This document shows, one piece after another, positions 45,959-54,168 of a stretch of DNA of 54,168 nucleotides. The stretch spans positions 1 to 54,168 of the forward strand of contig CALKNI010000038.1 in the NCBI GenBank assembly GCA_938091115.1, written 5' to 3'. The notes beneath the pieces were generated by a model that saw nothing but the letters and a program-made list of their open reading frames with translations, did not search any database and was not told the DNA's origin. The position numbers and the translations under genes are program-made. The first letter of the stretch is position 1. Every line of letters starts with the position of its first letter. Origin of the DNA: an uncultured Pirellulaceae bacterium (GTDB taxonomy: Bacteria; Planctomycetota; Planctomycetia; Pirellulales; Pirellulaceae).

Positions 45959-47074
45959 TCACGAAGAACGAATTAGTTTGAGAGCTTCCGCAAAATCACG
46001 CACCGGATCATCTGAATAACGCTCTCGAATATGCTTCCCCGCCAAAACACCCATCTCTCGCCATTGATGACGTTTCTGCCATGCCCGCTCAAGCGCTTCA
46101 TCCAATAACTCAACGGATGTCCCCATTGCGACAAACCCGGACTCATTGTCATCCATCAGCTCGCGGTTCCGACCAATGTCCGTAGTGATTGCTATTCGGT
46201 TGCACAACATCGCCTCAATAACAACAAGAGGTGCGCCTTCGTATCGAGACGGAAGCAGTAAGGCGTGGTTATTTTCCCAAATCCCTTCGACGCTGTCAGA
46301 AAATCCGTGAAACACCAACTGATCTTCCAACCCATGAAGTTTGATCAATTCGAGCAGCTGAAGCTTGTTCCCCTGGTCATGCCCATAGAACACAACTTTT
46401 AATGGTCGCTTTCGCCATTTTGGCTGGCGCATCACATCGACAATAATGTCTTGCCCCTTGGACTGGAAATGAACCCGTCCCACGAGGGCTATCTGAAATT
46501 CTGATTCAGTTTCAGGCCAAGCCGGATTGGCTTCGTGACTTACATTGAATGGGTTCGCTATAATTTCAGCGTTATCTAATTTCAATGCGATATTATTTTC
46601 GAGTTTAAGCTGATTCTCTTCAGACACGAAATATACTGTCTTGGCATTCCGGTACCACCGCCGGTATTCCTCCAGCCGATCGCCGTGGATAAAAAAGGAA
46701 TTACTCGCACACTGAATATTAATTCCGTATGGGATACCCCGCCGGTAACATTCATCTGCAATTGGAATTGCATCGGGATGATAACCAAGCGTAATCAGTA
46801 CGGCATCCGGCTTTTCTACGTCAAGCCAACATTTTTTTTGAGGGTTTGTAGAAAAAACACGATTCAACAAGGGTCGTGGCGGAGGATCACGCAACCAAAG
46901 AGACGCCCCGTGGTCTTCTAGATGTTGCAATGTTGGCGCCTTGTAAGGCCACCACTTAAAGTTGACAGCAACCTCATGACCTGAGCGCTGAAGTAACCGC
47001 GCCGTTCTTTGCCAAAGAACTTCGCTCCCCCCCCAAGGCATCCCACTCATGCATGAATAAAAACCGAACTTCAC
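45959..47074 (-). CDS. GT4 family glycosyltransferase
   Basis: This is a GT-B fold retaining glycosyltransferase. The N-terminus VKFGFYSCMSGMPWGGSEVL is the usual acceptor-domain opening. The C-terminal domain shows FQIALVGRVHFQSKGQDIIV, QLVFHGFSDSVEGIWENNHALLLPS and the E-x7-E motif in RYEGAPLVVIEAMLCNRIAI. The start GTG at 47074 is preferred (GGAG six bases upstream); a TTG stands directly before it. It sits between a sulfotransferase gene and the GT2 gene in the polysaccharide cluster, and presumably adds a sugar to the same glycan. Confidence 0.92.
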   Translation of the reverse strand: MKFGFYSCMSGMPWGGSEVLWQRTARLLQRSGHEVAVNFKWWPYKAPTLQHLEDHGASLWLRDPPPRPLLNRVFSTNPQKKCWLDVEKPDAVLITLGYHPDAIPIADECYRRGIPYGINIQCASNSFFIHGDRLEEYRRWYRNAKTVYFVSEENQLKLENNIALKLDNAEIIANPFNVSHEANPAWPETESEFQIALVGRVHFQSKGQDIIVDVMRQPKWRKRPLKVVFYGHDQGNKLQLLELIKLHGLEDQLVFHGFSDSVEGIWENNHALLLPSRYEGAPLVVIEAMLCNRIAITTDIGRNRELMDDNESGFVAMGTSVELLDEALERAWQKRHQWREMGVLAGKHIRERYSDDPVRDFAEALKLIRSS

Positions 47075-47088
47075 CAAATACTCCAGTT

Positions 47089-47132
47089 AAAAAACGACGT
47101 ACTGTCTTTTGATTATTCAACCAAAACGACAG
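47089..47132 (-). terminator. Weak intrinsic-terminator-like hairpin inside the glycan cluster
   Basis: On the minus strand CTGTC-g-TTTTG pairs with CAAAAGACAG around a ten-base loop, with one bulge. A T run at 47094-47089 follows seven bases after the stem. It lies between a sulfotransferase gene and the GT4 gene and may lower expression of the two last genes of the cluster. Confidence 0.35.
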
Positions 47133-47203
47133 AACAAGATCACCAAGTCCATTTGAATTGCTCTCATTCTTTATTTGATTGGGTGAGCAACCCGCCGTCA
47201 ACA

Positions 47204-47971
47204 TTAGCCCGGTTCAATTACTCCAGTGCCGCCGGGGGGAATCGCCGGCATTCCTTCTCCGGGAAAGCTATAACCCTCCAATCGGTAGGTAGCGACTGCC
47301 AAATCGTATACTTTCTTGAGGAGCGGATAGTCCGCGTAAAAACCTTCACGCAAACGTTCAGGAATCGGTTCATCGTAAGTCGAAACATTAACGTGAGGTA
47401 ACGACGCTGAAGCCTTGCCTAATACACGACCTAAATTATCAATAGTGGTTTGCAGATCTTCAAAAATGCCAATATAGATAAATCGAGAACGTATTTTCTC
47501 CTCGTAATTTTCTAAGGTGACGTCCTGCGGAAGGTGATCAAACAACCAATAAGGGTACGCATTCACATAACTTTCCACATTGGGAAACTGCTTACTGATA
47601 TCAACGGCCTCTCCCCGAAACCAAAACCGCCCGGCTCGACTCCGCCCTTTTGCAAAAAAGTACATTGATACAGCAAGATCAAAGGGATCGCGGAGAATAG
47701 AAAAATATTGATCCAGCTCTGGATAAAAATAGGGGAGTCCGTACCCGCGCCCGTGATTAAAGTGCCCGTGAATACAGCGGACGTTTTCCAACCAATTCCC
47801 TTTGGAATCTTGAGTCTCTACCCTTGGAAGGATGATGTCGCGATGCTCATCCTGATTTAATTTGTGATACTGGTCGCCGAACCAATGCCGCAACAAACGC
47901 ACGACGCTGCTACCTGCACATTTAGGAATGTGGGTATAAATCAATGGTTTCGATGGATCGTATTGACGCAT
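47204..47971 (-). CDS. Sulfotransferase family 2-like protein
   Basis: The 255-residue protein resembles Golgi-type carbohydrate sulfotransferases (the Sulfotransfer_2 group, including heparan-sulfate 2-O-sulfotransferase relatives). It has the PAPS 5'-phosphosulfate loop THIPKCAGSSVVRLLR close to the N-terminus, and the 3'-phosphate motif FSILRDPFDLAVSMYFF about residue 85-100. There is no signal peptide or membrane anchor, so it would act in the cytoplasm on a glycan precursor. It belongs to the Wzm/Wzt cluster. The exact acceptor is unknown. Confidence 0.88.
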   Translation of the reverse strand: MRQYDPSKPLIYTHIPKCAGSSVVRLLRHWFGDQYHKLNQDEHRDIILPRVETQDSKGNWLENVRCIHGHFNHGRGYGLPYFYPELDQYFSILRDPFDLAVSMYFFAKGRSRAGRFWFRGEAVDISKQFPNVESYVNAYPYWLFDHLPQDVTLENYEEKIRSRFIYIGIFEDLQTTIDNLGRVLGKASASLPHVNVSTYDEPIPERLREGFYADYPLLKKVYDLAVATYRLEGYSFPGEGMPAIPPGGTGVIEPG

Positions 47972-48104
47972 GAATTAAACTTCCGGTCTAAAATAAAGCT
48001 GCCTGCTGCCCTTCTTCGAATCACTGGCTCCTGTCATTTCTAATCAACGCCATCTAATTTCACGTTCTAAAAATATTGGCGATCTTTTTCAATCAGTCTC
48101 ACTG

Positions 48105-49490
48105 TTATTTATCGTCCCCCAGATCGCCATCTTCGATCGGTGGCCGTGCCGGTTCGACTCCAAATCGCTTTCTAATCGCAACAACGCGATTATGCATATC
48201 CTCCACCCGTTCGCGTGATCGATCCAACGACCGCATCAGTTTAGCTATATATTTATTCTTCTCAGCCAATTCGTAGGGCAACTGCTCTAGTCTTTTAATT
48301 GCGGCAGCCAACTCGATCTGCAACCGGCGGGGATCATCGTTTTCGAACACCTCATTACCGGGATAAAGCGCATCCATCTTGAATTCTTCTTCGGTCGCTC
48401 CGGGTTGCCCCCCTTCGTCGAACAGTATTCTTGCTGGCAATTCAATCGGCACTCTCTTTTCACGTGCCAAGCGGCCAGCCTCGACAAGCGATCGGATCAA
48501 TTTCAACAATCGCGGAGTCGCTGGCGTTCGACTGGCTAATTGATCGTGAAGTACAAAATTTTGATACAACATTTTATGACTTGGCGGCGACGCCAATTCA
48601 TTCACGACAGCTTCAATTTGCCCTGAGCTGCTGATGGTCCAAGCGGAAGAAATGTACTGAGGTGAATTGTGAAAATCCAACCATGCGGTTGGCAACTCCC
48701 TCAATACGCTCTCGAGATAGATTGTTGAAGGTGTTGTTACTACCGCATCCACCGAATCAAGCACCTGAGAAAGCGGCTCGCGGTCTTCGATAGCGATATC
48801 GTCTCCAACTCCCAATTCTGATTCAAAGCCATCACTCAATCTCCAAACAACTTCCAATCTCCGACCACCTAAAACCGGGTTGCGGTCGCTCCATTGCTTC
48901 ATTGCCTTCAGCGAATGAAGCACGGTTTTGCGCTGCGATTCATCGAAAGCAGGTGTGCTCGCTGTTGCAACCAGGAGTCGAAATTGATCGGCAGATCCGG
49001 GAGTGTTTTCGACCACTTGATTCACTTGGTCCAGTCGCGGCAACCCGACGATTTCGCATTTCCCATGGTTGCCCCAAGACTCAACCACCCTCGCCTGAGC
49101 CGCTCCGATACACGCGAGTTTATGACCAAACACAGGCTGAAACAACGAACCATCGACCAAACCAGGGTGCTCCCAGGTATTCCGGTATTCGAGAATCCCA
49201 TCGGACAGAATCAAAATTGGAATCTGGTTTTCGTCCCGCACCTTTCTCAACGCCGTCAATTCTTCCCAACGGTAATGCATGTGTGTAATCAAAATCCCCG
49301 CATCTGCAGGAACTGGCCAATTCGGTAGATATTCATCAACGACGACAACAGGAATTGGAGAATCCGCCATCCATGATGAGTAGATAGAACTTGTCTTTGC
49401 GAATCGACAAAGAATGTAAGCTTTCAAATTCGACACTGCGTTCCCCTTGAAAAGCTTTCTGATCCCGGGTGCGACCACGCTCTCGCACAT
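48105..49490 (-). CDS. Cluster protein of unknown function, possibly GT-B-like, with C-terminal coiled coil
   Basis: The 461-residue protein has no family I can name. The middle shows a GT-B-like flavour: PVVVVDEYLPNWPVPADAGI, PILILSDGILEYRNTW, GKCEIVGLPRLDQV and AVVTTPSTIYLESVLRELPT. The last pattern is similar to the donor-site loop of CDP-glycerol or capsule-type transferases. The C-terminal ~90 residues are highly charged and helical (IELAAAIKRLEQLPYEL, RSLDRSRERVEDMHNRVV), consistent with a coiled coil. There is no membrane segment. It lies between the two sulfotransferase genes in the export cluster, which suggests a role in the same glycan; a glycosyltransferase or chain-length/scaffold role is speculative. 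Confidence 0.7.
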   Translation of the reverse strand: MCESVVAPGIRKLFKGNAVSNLKAYILCRFAKTSSIYSSWMADSPIPVVVVDEYLPNWPVPADAGILITHMHYRWEELTALRKVRDENQIPILILSDGILEYRNTWEHPGLVDGSLFQPVFGHKLACIGAAQARVVESWGNHGKCEIVGLPRLDQVNQVVENTPGSADQFRLLVATASTPAFDESQRKTVLHSLKAMKQWSDRNPVLGGRRLEVVWRLSDGFESELGVGDDIAIEDREPLSQVLDSVDAVVTTPSTIYLESVLRELPTAWLDFHNSPQYISSAWTISSSGQIEAVVNELASPPSHKMLYQNFVLHDQLASRTPATPRLLKLIRSLVEAGRLAREKRVPIELPARILFDEGGQPGATEEEFKMDALYPGNEVFENDDPRRLQIELAAAIKRLEQLPYELAEKNKYIAKLMRSLDRSRERVEDMHNRVVAIRKRFGVEPARPPIEDGDLGDDK

Positions 49491-49544
49491 CTTTTACTCT
49501 GCTCACCTGCAACAGCAAATAAATATAGAATCAACTCTTCCATT

Positions 49545-50507
49545 TTAAATCGTATGATCGACACCGGGTTCTCGTATCATTTCTAACTTGGCGGGTAATG
49601 ATTTAATCCACTCACTGTCCTGTTCGTAGCCCATTTCCTTTAGTTGCTCGCCGGCAAACGCATCAAAGAGTTCGCCATCAATTAAAGTAAAATAATTTCG
49701 CCAATCCCCGACAATTCCCTTTCTCGCTTTGGCAGTTGGCTCCTCCTGCCCTGGTGGGCGACCAGACATTTTCTCAAACGTCGAACTCTCAACGCAATGC
49801 TCAATTACTTGTTCATTAACTTCAACTCCGATACCAGAAAAGATGCTGCTCAGCGCCTTGGGCATGTCACTCTTCATTTGTTCATAGGTAACCGAAACGT
49901 CTGGCTTAATTTCCGAGAAAACATCAATCGTCTCACACCAATTTTCAGCCCACTGCTTAATGACCTTGGCGTCAAAAAATCTTTCTAATTTCATCCCAGG
50001 AATCGGATTAAAGTAAAACTCATGCCGATCTGTCCCCTCGGCATCCTTGAGTAACCAGTCGAAAGTTCCACTGGTCAGCACGTCTCTACCGTCCCGAACG
50101 AGGTGAATAATTTTTGACTCTGGAAATAACCTTCGAATCTCCTCCACTACCAATCCCGCCGTCCCTGGATAGGGCGTAATTTTATCGACGATCACATTTT
50201 TACCTGTGCGACCACTGGCGAAGTGACACAGGAAATTTACAAAAGACTTTTTAAAGTCCTCCACAAAAGAACCATGGTTCCTGTTCATGAACTGATAAAA
50301 ATAATGCATGGCAAAAGCATCAGCATATTTATCAAACGTTATTCTGGGGGACGAGCTACCATCATTATTTTGCCAGACTTCACAAAAATTTCCGAATAGC
50401 CGGTGCTCAGTTCCAAAAACCTCTGGATGACCATTAAGTGCAGTCGTTAACCACGTTGACCCACTTCTTGGCGCACTGATGATGAAATGTATTTCTGGTT
50501 TATCCAT
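49545..50507 (-). CDS. Sulfotransferase (Sulfotransfer_1/3-like)
   Basis: This is a PAPS-dependent sulfotransferase. The 5'-phosphosulfate loop IHFIISAPRSGSTWLTTALN stands at the N-terminus and the 3'-phosphate motif SKIIHLVRDGRDVLTSG near the middle. The ATG at 50507 overlaps the wzt stop codon by eight bases, which suggests translational coupling; the longer form from 50543 would overlap wzt by 44 bases. The result is about 320 residues, cytoplasmic. It differs clearly from the second sulfotransferase of the cluster, so two positions or sugars might be sulfated. Confidence 0.9.
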   Translation of the reverse strand: MDKPEIHFIISAPRSGSTWLTTALNGHPEVFGTEHRLFGNFCEVWQNNDGSSSPRITFDKYADAFAMHYFYQFMNRNHGSFVEDFKKSFVNFLCHFASGRTGKNVIVDKITPYPGTAGLVVEEIRRLFPESKIIHLVRDGRDVLTSGTFDWLLKDAEGTDRHEFYFNPIPGMKLERFFDAKVIKQWAENWCETIDVFSEIKPDVSVTYEQMKSDMPKALSSIFSGIGVEVNEQVIEHCVESSTFEKMSGRPPGQEEPTAKARKGIVGDWRNYFTLIDGELFDAFAGEQLKEMGYEQDSEWIKSLPAKLEMIREPGVDHTI

Positions 50508-51756
50508 TGATTTTCCAGCTGTGTTGGAGCTTGGTAATTCCATTTATACCGTAGCCATCGGCATCTGTTGGAGGTCCGACGATTCGAAAAACTCCACGCA
50601 GCGAGCTACGATGATAGAAATCGACTTTTTCGCGTCCAAACAATGAAATATTGAAGTGATAGGCACCAATTAAAAAGGGAATTTTGGGAATTTCCAGTGT
50701 AATTACCCGTCCAGGTGGGTCTACATCGAATTGAATTCCCTGATAAGGCGTAGAAACCGAGCCCAAGACACCGTGAACAGGCGAGCAAAGTGCGACAATC
50801 AGTCTGGCATCCTTAATTTCTTCTCTTGCATTTATTTGGATGCGCAGCCGAATCGTCTCGCCCGTCTCAAATTCGGCTTGAGGCTCCATCCCTTCATTGC
50901 AAACCTCGACTGAACCAATTTCTCCAATACGGCCAGATTCCTCTTTGTTTTTTGCCCGAACACGGTCACTTGCTCCGAGCATTTCTTCGTAAATTGTACA
51001 ACCGGTTTCCAGATCTCCGTCATGCACGATCTTCCCCTGCCCGAAAACCACCGAACGCGTCGCGACTCGTTGAAGCATCCCAACCGCATGAGTCACTAAG
51101 ACGATCGAGACACCTTGCTTCACGAGTTCATTGAGATGTGTGAAACACTTCATTCGGAAGCCTACGTCACCAACTGCTAATACTTCATCCATGAGCAAAA
51201 GCTCTGGACGCAAATTGGCGGCAATTGAAAAACCAAGCCTTACTCGCATTCCCGAACTATAGGTCTTGATGGGATCGTTAATAACGTGACCGAGTTCCGC
51301 AAACTCAACAATCTTTTCCATCAGACCGTCGACTTCTCGTTTTCGCATTCCCAAAACGGCTCCGTTAATGTAGATGTTCTCCTGCCCCGAGAGGATTGGG
51401 TTAAATCCAGTTCCCAGTTCAATCAATGCTCCAATTTGCCCTGATATTTTGATGGAACCTGAATTGGGTTTAATCAGACCGTTAATCATCTTTAGCATTG
51501 TGCTTTTGCCAGCACCGTTGGGGCCAATCATTGCCAAACATTCGCCGCGGCGCACCTGGAAACTTGCATCCTTGACAGCGAAGAATTCTCCTAAACGAAG
51601 ATTGTGATGACTGCGATCACGGCCACCGCCAATGATCTCGCGCCCGACATCTTTGAGGCCGTACCACATTGCCCTCTTAAGATTCCGACAATAAACCTTC
51701 CAAACATGATCTACGTCCAGAATAAGGTCACTGGATGACGAACGAGATAAATTCAC
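50500..51756 (-). CDS. wzt: Polysaccharide ABC exporter ATPase, Wzt type with C-terminal domain
   Basis: This is the ATPase of an ABC-2-type polysaccharide exporter. The nucleotide-binding domain (about 1-250) has Walker A GPNGAGKST at 78-86, signature YSSGMRVRLG and Walker B ELLLMDEVLAVGD, with the ALIELGTGFNPILSGQENIY block typical of Wzt/TagH. Residues ~270-418 form a beta-sandwich-like C-terminal domain (GETIRLRIQINAREEIKDA, then FRIVGPP). In Wzt proteins this kind of domain recognises the modified end of the glycan. The start is GTG at 51756 with GGAGAG just upstream. It follows wzm by ten bases. Confidence 0.95.
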   Translation of the reverse strand: MNLSRSSSSDLILDVDHVWKVYCRNLKRAMWYGLKDVGREIIGGGRDRSHHNLRLGEFFAVKDASFQVRRGECLAMIGPNGAGKSTMLKMINGLIKPNSGSIKISGQIGALIELGTGFNPILSGQENIYINGAVLGMRKREVDGLMEKIVEFAELGHVINDPIKTYSSGMRVRLGFSIAANLRPELLLMDEVLAVGDVGFRMKCFTHLNELVKQGVSIVLVTHAVGMLQRVATRSVVFGQGKIVHDGDLETGCTIYEEMLGASDRVRAKNKEESGRIGEIGSVEVCNEGMEPQAEFETGETIRLRIQINAREEIKDARLIVALCSPVHGVLGSVSTPYQGIQFDVDPPGRVITLEIPKIPFLIGAYHFNISLFGREKVDFYHRSSLRGVFRIVGPPTDADGYGINGITKLQHSWKING

Positions 51757-51766
51757 ACAATCTCTC

Positions 51767-52738
51767 CTATGCCGTCATGCGTTCAATTAAAACTGGAAGC
51801 GAGACGCGGTAAACCACTAAAGCGATCAATGAAATTGGAATTGCGGCAACGGCAAAGACCATCCCCACAGCAAAGTGGGTGGTCGTCCCGAGCAACAACC
51901 AATCGCGAGCGAGCAACAACAAGGGACTCGCGGGATTGATCCAATTTAATAAAGAGCCCGGGTAAGTCGTTAATGGCACGTAGATAATTGGAGTAATGAT
52001 CATCCAGAACGGAAGTACCATAGAAATAAACCGGCCAACATCTTGGTAGAGAGAACCAATCGGCATCAACAACAACCCCAACGCGGCGCCAATTAAAACC
52101 AAGCCCAAAATCGCAATGGGTGCATAGAGAATACTCGTATGCAGTGGCACTTGGAATATCAGAAAAGCTGGAACCAAGAGTAGTAAACGAATTAGAAGAT
52201 CAAACAAAACCTCACCAAAACCAACGAGTATTAACGACTCACGAGGAAAATTCAGTTTGCTGATCAGGTTGCGATTTTTGTTCAGCATCGCCAGAGGCAT
52301 CTGAAAAGCATCGATAAATGCCTGCCAAAGAATCATTCCCGTCAAGATGTAAACCGTACCATCGACTTGCGTATCACCCATCGAAAATACATTTGCTTGC
52401 CGAAGAAAAATCCAAATAGCAGTATTGGCGATCGGTGGAAGAAATGCCCAAAACAACCCAAGCAGTGTTTGGCGATAAAGGCCTCGAATATTTCTAAGAA
52501 ACAGCCGCCATGCCAATTCTCGCCCCTGCCAAAAATCAGAAAAAATATCCTGAACTAGTTGAACCGGATTTCGAATGGAAGATTGCGCTGAATAGACAGT
52601 CACCTCACCCAAAGAATGACCAATCTCTTCCGCCACATCAGAATTCACATCTCCGGATTCTCCGGGACTCCGGCGAGCCACAACAAGTGGCTGCTCACCT
52701 TTTCCGTAGGATTTCGATTTTTCGAATTCAGTTTCCAT
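51767..52738 (-). CDS. wzm: Polysaccharide ABC exporter permease, Wzm type
   Basis: This is the ABC-2 membrane subunit partnering the Wzt ATPase. The 323-residue protein has an unusually long, charged N-terminal part (about 1-80). The family motif DFWQGRELAWRLFLRNIRGL and six hydrophobic helices follow, including LGLFWAFLPPIANTAIWIFL, the NLISKLNFPRESLILVGF loop and GLLLMPIGSLYQDVGRFISM. It would span the inner membrane and export a lipid-linked glycan. It lies six bases after the KdsD-like gene and ten before wzt. Confidence 0.94.
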   Translation of the reverse strand: METEFEKSKSYGKGEQPLVVARRSPGESGDVNSDVAEEIGHSLGEVTVYSAQSSIRNPVQLVQDIFSDFWQGRELAWRLFLRNIRGLYRQTLLGLFWAFLPPIANTAIWIFLRQANVFSMGDTQVDGTVYILTGMILWQAFIDAFQMPLAMLNKNRNLISKLNFPRESLILVGFGEVLFDLLIRLLLLVPAFLIFQVPLHTSILYAPIAILGLVLIGAALGLLLMPIGSLYQDVGRFISMVLPFWMIITPIIYVPLTTYPGSLLNWINPASPLLLLARDWLLLGTTTHFAVGMVFAVAAIPISLIALVVYRVSLPVLIERMTA

Positions 52739-52744
52739 ATCAAC

Positions 52745-53773
52745 TCAAGCTAAACCGACACGGATTAAATCATGCAAATGAACGACTCCGACGAGCTTGC
52801 CAGAGTCACAAACAGGCAATATTGTAATTTCATGATTTTCCATGATTCGCAACGCCTCAGCAGCGAGCGCAGTTTGATCAATGGTCCTCGGAGCCTTTGA
52901 CATACGTTTAGACACCGGTTCGTTCCAAAAGTTCCCAAGTGAATCTACTGAACAAGAATCAATCAGTCTTCTCAAATCACCGTCAGTGACAATCCCAACA
53001 ATCGCATCCGATTCGTCAACCACAAACACCGCTCCCAATCCCTTTTCGGAAATAACCCCAACAGCATCGCGGAGTATCGCATCAGTGCTTGAAACAATTG
53101 GAATTGTGGAATCGACATGCATAATGTCCGCAACTTTGATTAGCAATTTACCGCCCAGATTCCCCGCTGGATGAAAAATGGCAAATTGCTCCCTCGTAAA
53201 TCCACGGCGATCCATCAATGTAATTGCAAGTGCATCGCACATCGCCATCGCGACAATTGTACTGCTAGTGGGCGCTAAAGAGACTGAATCAGCTTCTGTC
53301 TCAACTCCGGTATCGATGACAACATGGCAACGCTTCGCAAGTGTGCTACGAAGATTACCTGTCAATCCAATCATTGGAATTCCAAGTCGAACCATATGAG
53401 GCAATAAACCAATGACCTCCCGAGTCTCACCACTGTTTGAGAGAGCAAGAAATACATCAGTTTCCGCGACAACTCCGAGATCTCCATGAACCGCTTCACT
53501 AGGATGAAGGAAAACAGACGGGGTACCGGTACTGCAAAAGGTTGCGGCAGCTTTTCTCGCAATGCACCCCATCTTCCCCATCCCCGACACGATCACCCGC
53601 CCTCGACATTGAAGTAAATGTTCCACCCCTTCCTCGATGGAAGTATTGACGCGCTCGGCGGTTCGTAGAATCGCAGCCGACTCTTTTTTCAATACCTCAA
53701 CGACCCGGCGGACCGCGTTAGAACTGGCGGCAGAACAGTCCATCTCCTGCGTTGGCTTTTTGTCTTGGGTCAT
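52745..53773 (-). CDS. kdsD: Arabinose-5-phosphate isomerase family protein (KdsD/KpsF/GutQ)
   Basis: This protein likely interconverts ribulose-5-phosphate and arabinose-5-phosphate, the start of Kdo synthesis. The 342-residue protein has an N-terminal SIS domain (GRVIVSGMGKMGCIARKAAA, TPSVFLHPSEAVHGDLGVV, DVFLALSNSGETREV) and two C-terminal CBS domains (DSTIPIVSSTDAILRDAV, VFVVDESDAIVGIVTDGDLR, VCDSGKLVGVVHLHDL). Length and domain order match KdsD/KpsF. It is the first gene of the glycan cluster, so the exported polymer or its lipid anchor may contain Kdo, as in group 2 capsules; this is inferred. Confidence 0.93.
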   Translation of the reverse strand: MTQDKKPTQEMDCSAASSNAVRRVVEVLKKESAAILRTAERVNTSIEEGVEHLLQCRGRVIVSGMGKMGCIARKAAATFCSTGTPSVFLHPSEAVHGDLGVVAETDVFLALSNSGETREVIGLLPHMVRLGIPMIGLTGNLRSTLAKRCHVVIDTGVETEADSVSLAPTSSTIVAMAMCDALAITLMDRRGFTREQFAIFHPAGNLGGKLLIKVADIMHVDSTIPIVSSTDAILRDAVGVISEKGLGAVFVVDESDAIVGIVTDGDLRRLIDSCSVDSLGNFWNEPVSKRMSKAPRTIDQTALAAEALRIMENHEITILPVCDSGKLVGVVHLHDLIRVGLA

Positions 53774-54168
53774 GGGTTCACTCCGCTAGACATTGTATCA
53801 TCTCGACAACGAAATGACTCACATGCACTCTCGCCTTCGCAAATTACCAATTTTAACACTTGGCAGTGCAAACCTAAATTTGGAAGAGCCTGACCTTCCT
53901 CTTTCGGTTAAACGGAATTGCTCCAACGGAATGACGCCATTGACCACCGGCCGTTTATTTTTCCTGCCCAATATGGAATGCCATCGATTTTCGCGTTTTC
54001 GACTCAAAAAATTGCCAAGTAAAATAAAAAACACGGCCAACTTTTTGTTGTCGACCGTGCTTGAAGTGCACTCCGAGATAACATCGTAATCGACTAATTC
54101 TCGTATTGAGTCTTAGTTAATTGTAATTCCCAGAATTTAGGTCTGGGAATGATGCTCACGACTCTGCA
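53774..54168. other. Right-edge region upstream of kdsD, no gene supported
   Basis: The cluster promoter must lie in this stretch. A + strand frame at 53793-54089 is open but reads through a terminator hairpin and shows no family pattern, so it is not annotated. Besides the terminator at 54026-54059, ATTCCCAGA (54126-54134) pairs perfectly with TCTGGGAAT (54142-54150), a nine-base-pair stem without a T-tract. Confidence 0.55.
54026..54059 (-). terminator. Intrinsic terminator for a minus-strand gene beyond the right edge
   Basis: On the minus strand CACGG and CCGTG form an outer stem (54055-54059 with 54032-54036) and CAAC/GTTG an inner stem (54047-54050 with 54038-54041) around a five-base loop. 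A run of six Ts follows (A-run at 54026-54031). It would end a transcript that enters from the right of the window, separating it from the glycan cluster. Confidence 0.65.

Noticed and set aside
53793-54089. 98-residue + strand frame at the right edge
   Set aside because: It overlaps a clear minus-strand terminator hairpin, has no family pattern and is preceded by no ribosome binding site.

Overview
The window looks like chromosomal DNA of a planctomycete, most likely a marine member of the Pirellulales. Supporting signs are a sulfatase, several secreted or membrane proteins of types common in planctomycetes, a degenerate Hanks-type kinase, very weak Shine-Dalgarno usage with many GTG/TTG starts, moderate G+C, and a mix of core genes in short operons. 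This placement is inferred from gene content and style; no rRNA or tRNA gene was seen. The window is not rich in mobile DNA: no insertion sequence, prophage, CRISPR array or integron was found.

Region by region. Positions 60-4948 (+) hold part of a Tad/Flp pilus locus: prepilin peptidase, CpaB, secretin CpaC and the CpaE/TadZ ATPase. The motor genes (cpaF, tadB, tadC) are absent downstream. Positions 5032-9703 (-) carry DNA polymerase I, a DUF3859 protein and threonine synthase. A DUF4190-like membrane protein follows on the + strand. Positions 10527-16006 (-) carry the translation block rpmI-rplT-pheS-pheT plus a glycosyltransferase; infC is not adjacent, and a strong terminator separates rplT from pheS. 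Positions 16498-21302 are mostly lineage-specific proteins: a SPOR-like secreted protein, an HTH-type putative regulator and small hypotheticals. Next come a XerC/D-type recombinase, a cysteine-less TlpA-like protein (-), and a purA-uppS-cdsA run (+) linking nucleotide and envelope lipid synthesis.

Positions 26866-44900 alternate between secreted or regulatory genes and housekeeping genes. The secreted or regulatory genes are a SUMF1-domain protein, a pseudokinase, a sulfatase with C-terminal beta-sandwich modules and a DUF3127 protein with an SSB-like tail. The housekeeping genes are asparaginase, DUF3467, pgk, an RNase Z-like hydrolase, hemW, a SPOUT methyltransferase, rseP, dxr and ftsH.

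Positions 44936-53773 (-) form a coherent surface-polysaccharide cluster: a KdsD/KpsF-type isomerase, a Wzm/Wzt ABC exporter with a C-terminal cargo domain, two different sulfotransferases, a GT4, a GT2 and an unassigned 461-residue protein. The simplest reading is synthesis, sulfation and ABC-dependent export of a sulfated surface glycan.

The best leads for follow-up are the sulfated-glycan export cluster, the pseudokinase, the PheT lacking its usual OB-fold tRNA-binding domain, the RseP homologue with about four PDZ-like modules, the SSB-like tail on the DUF3127 protein, and a 28-bp perfect palindrome inside the GT2 gene. No wholly new multi-gene system is obvious.
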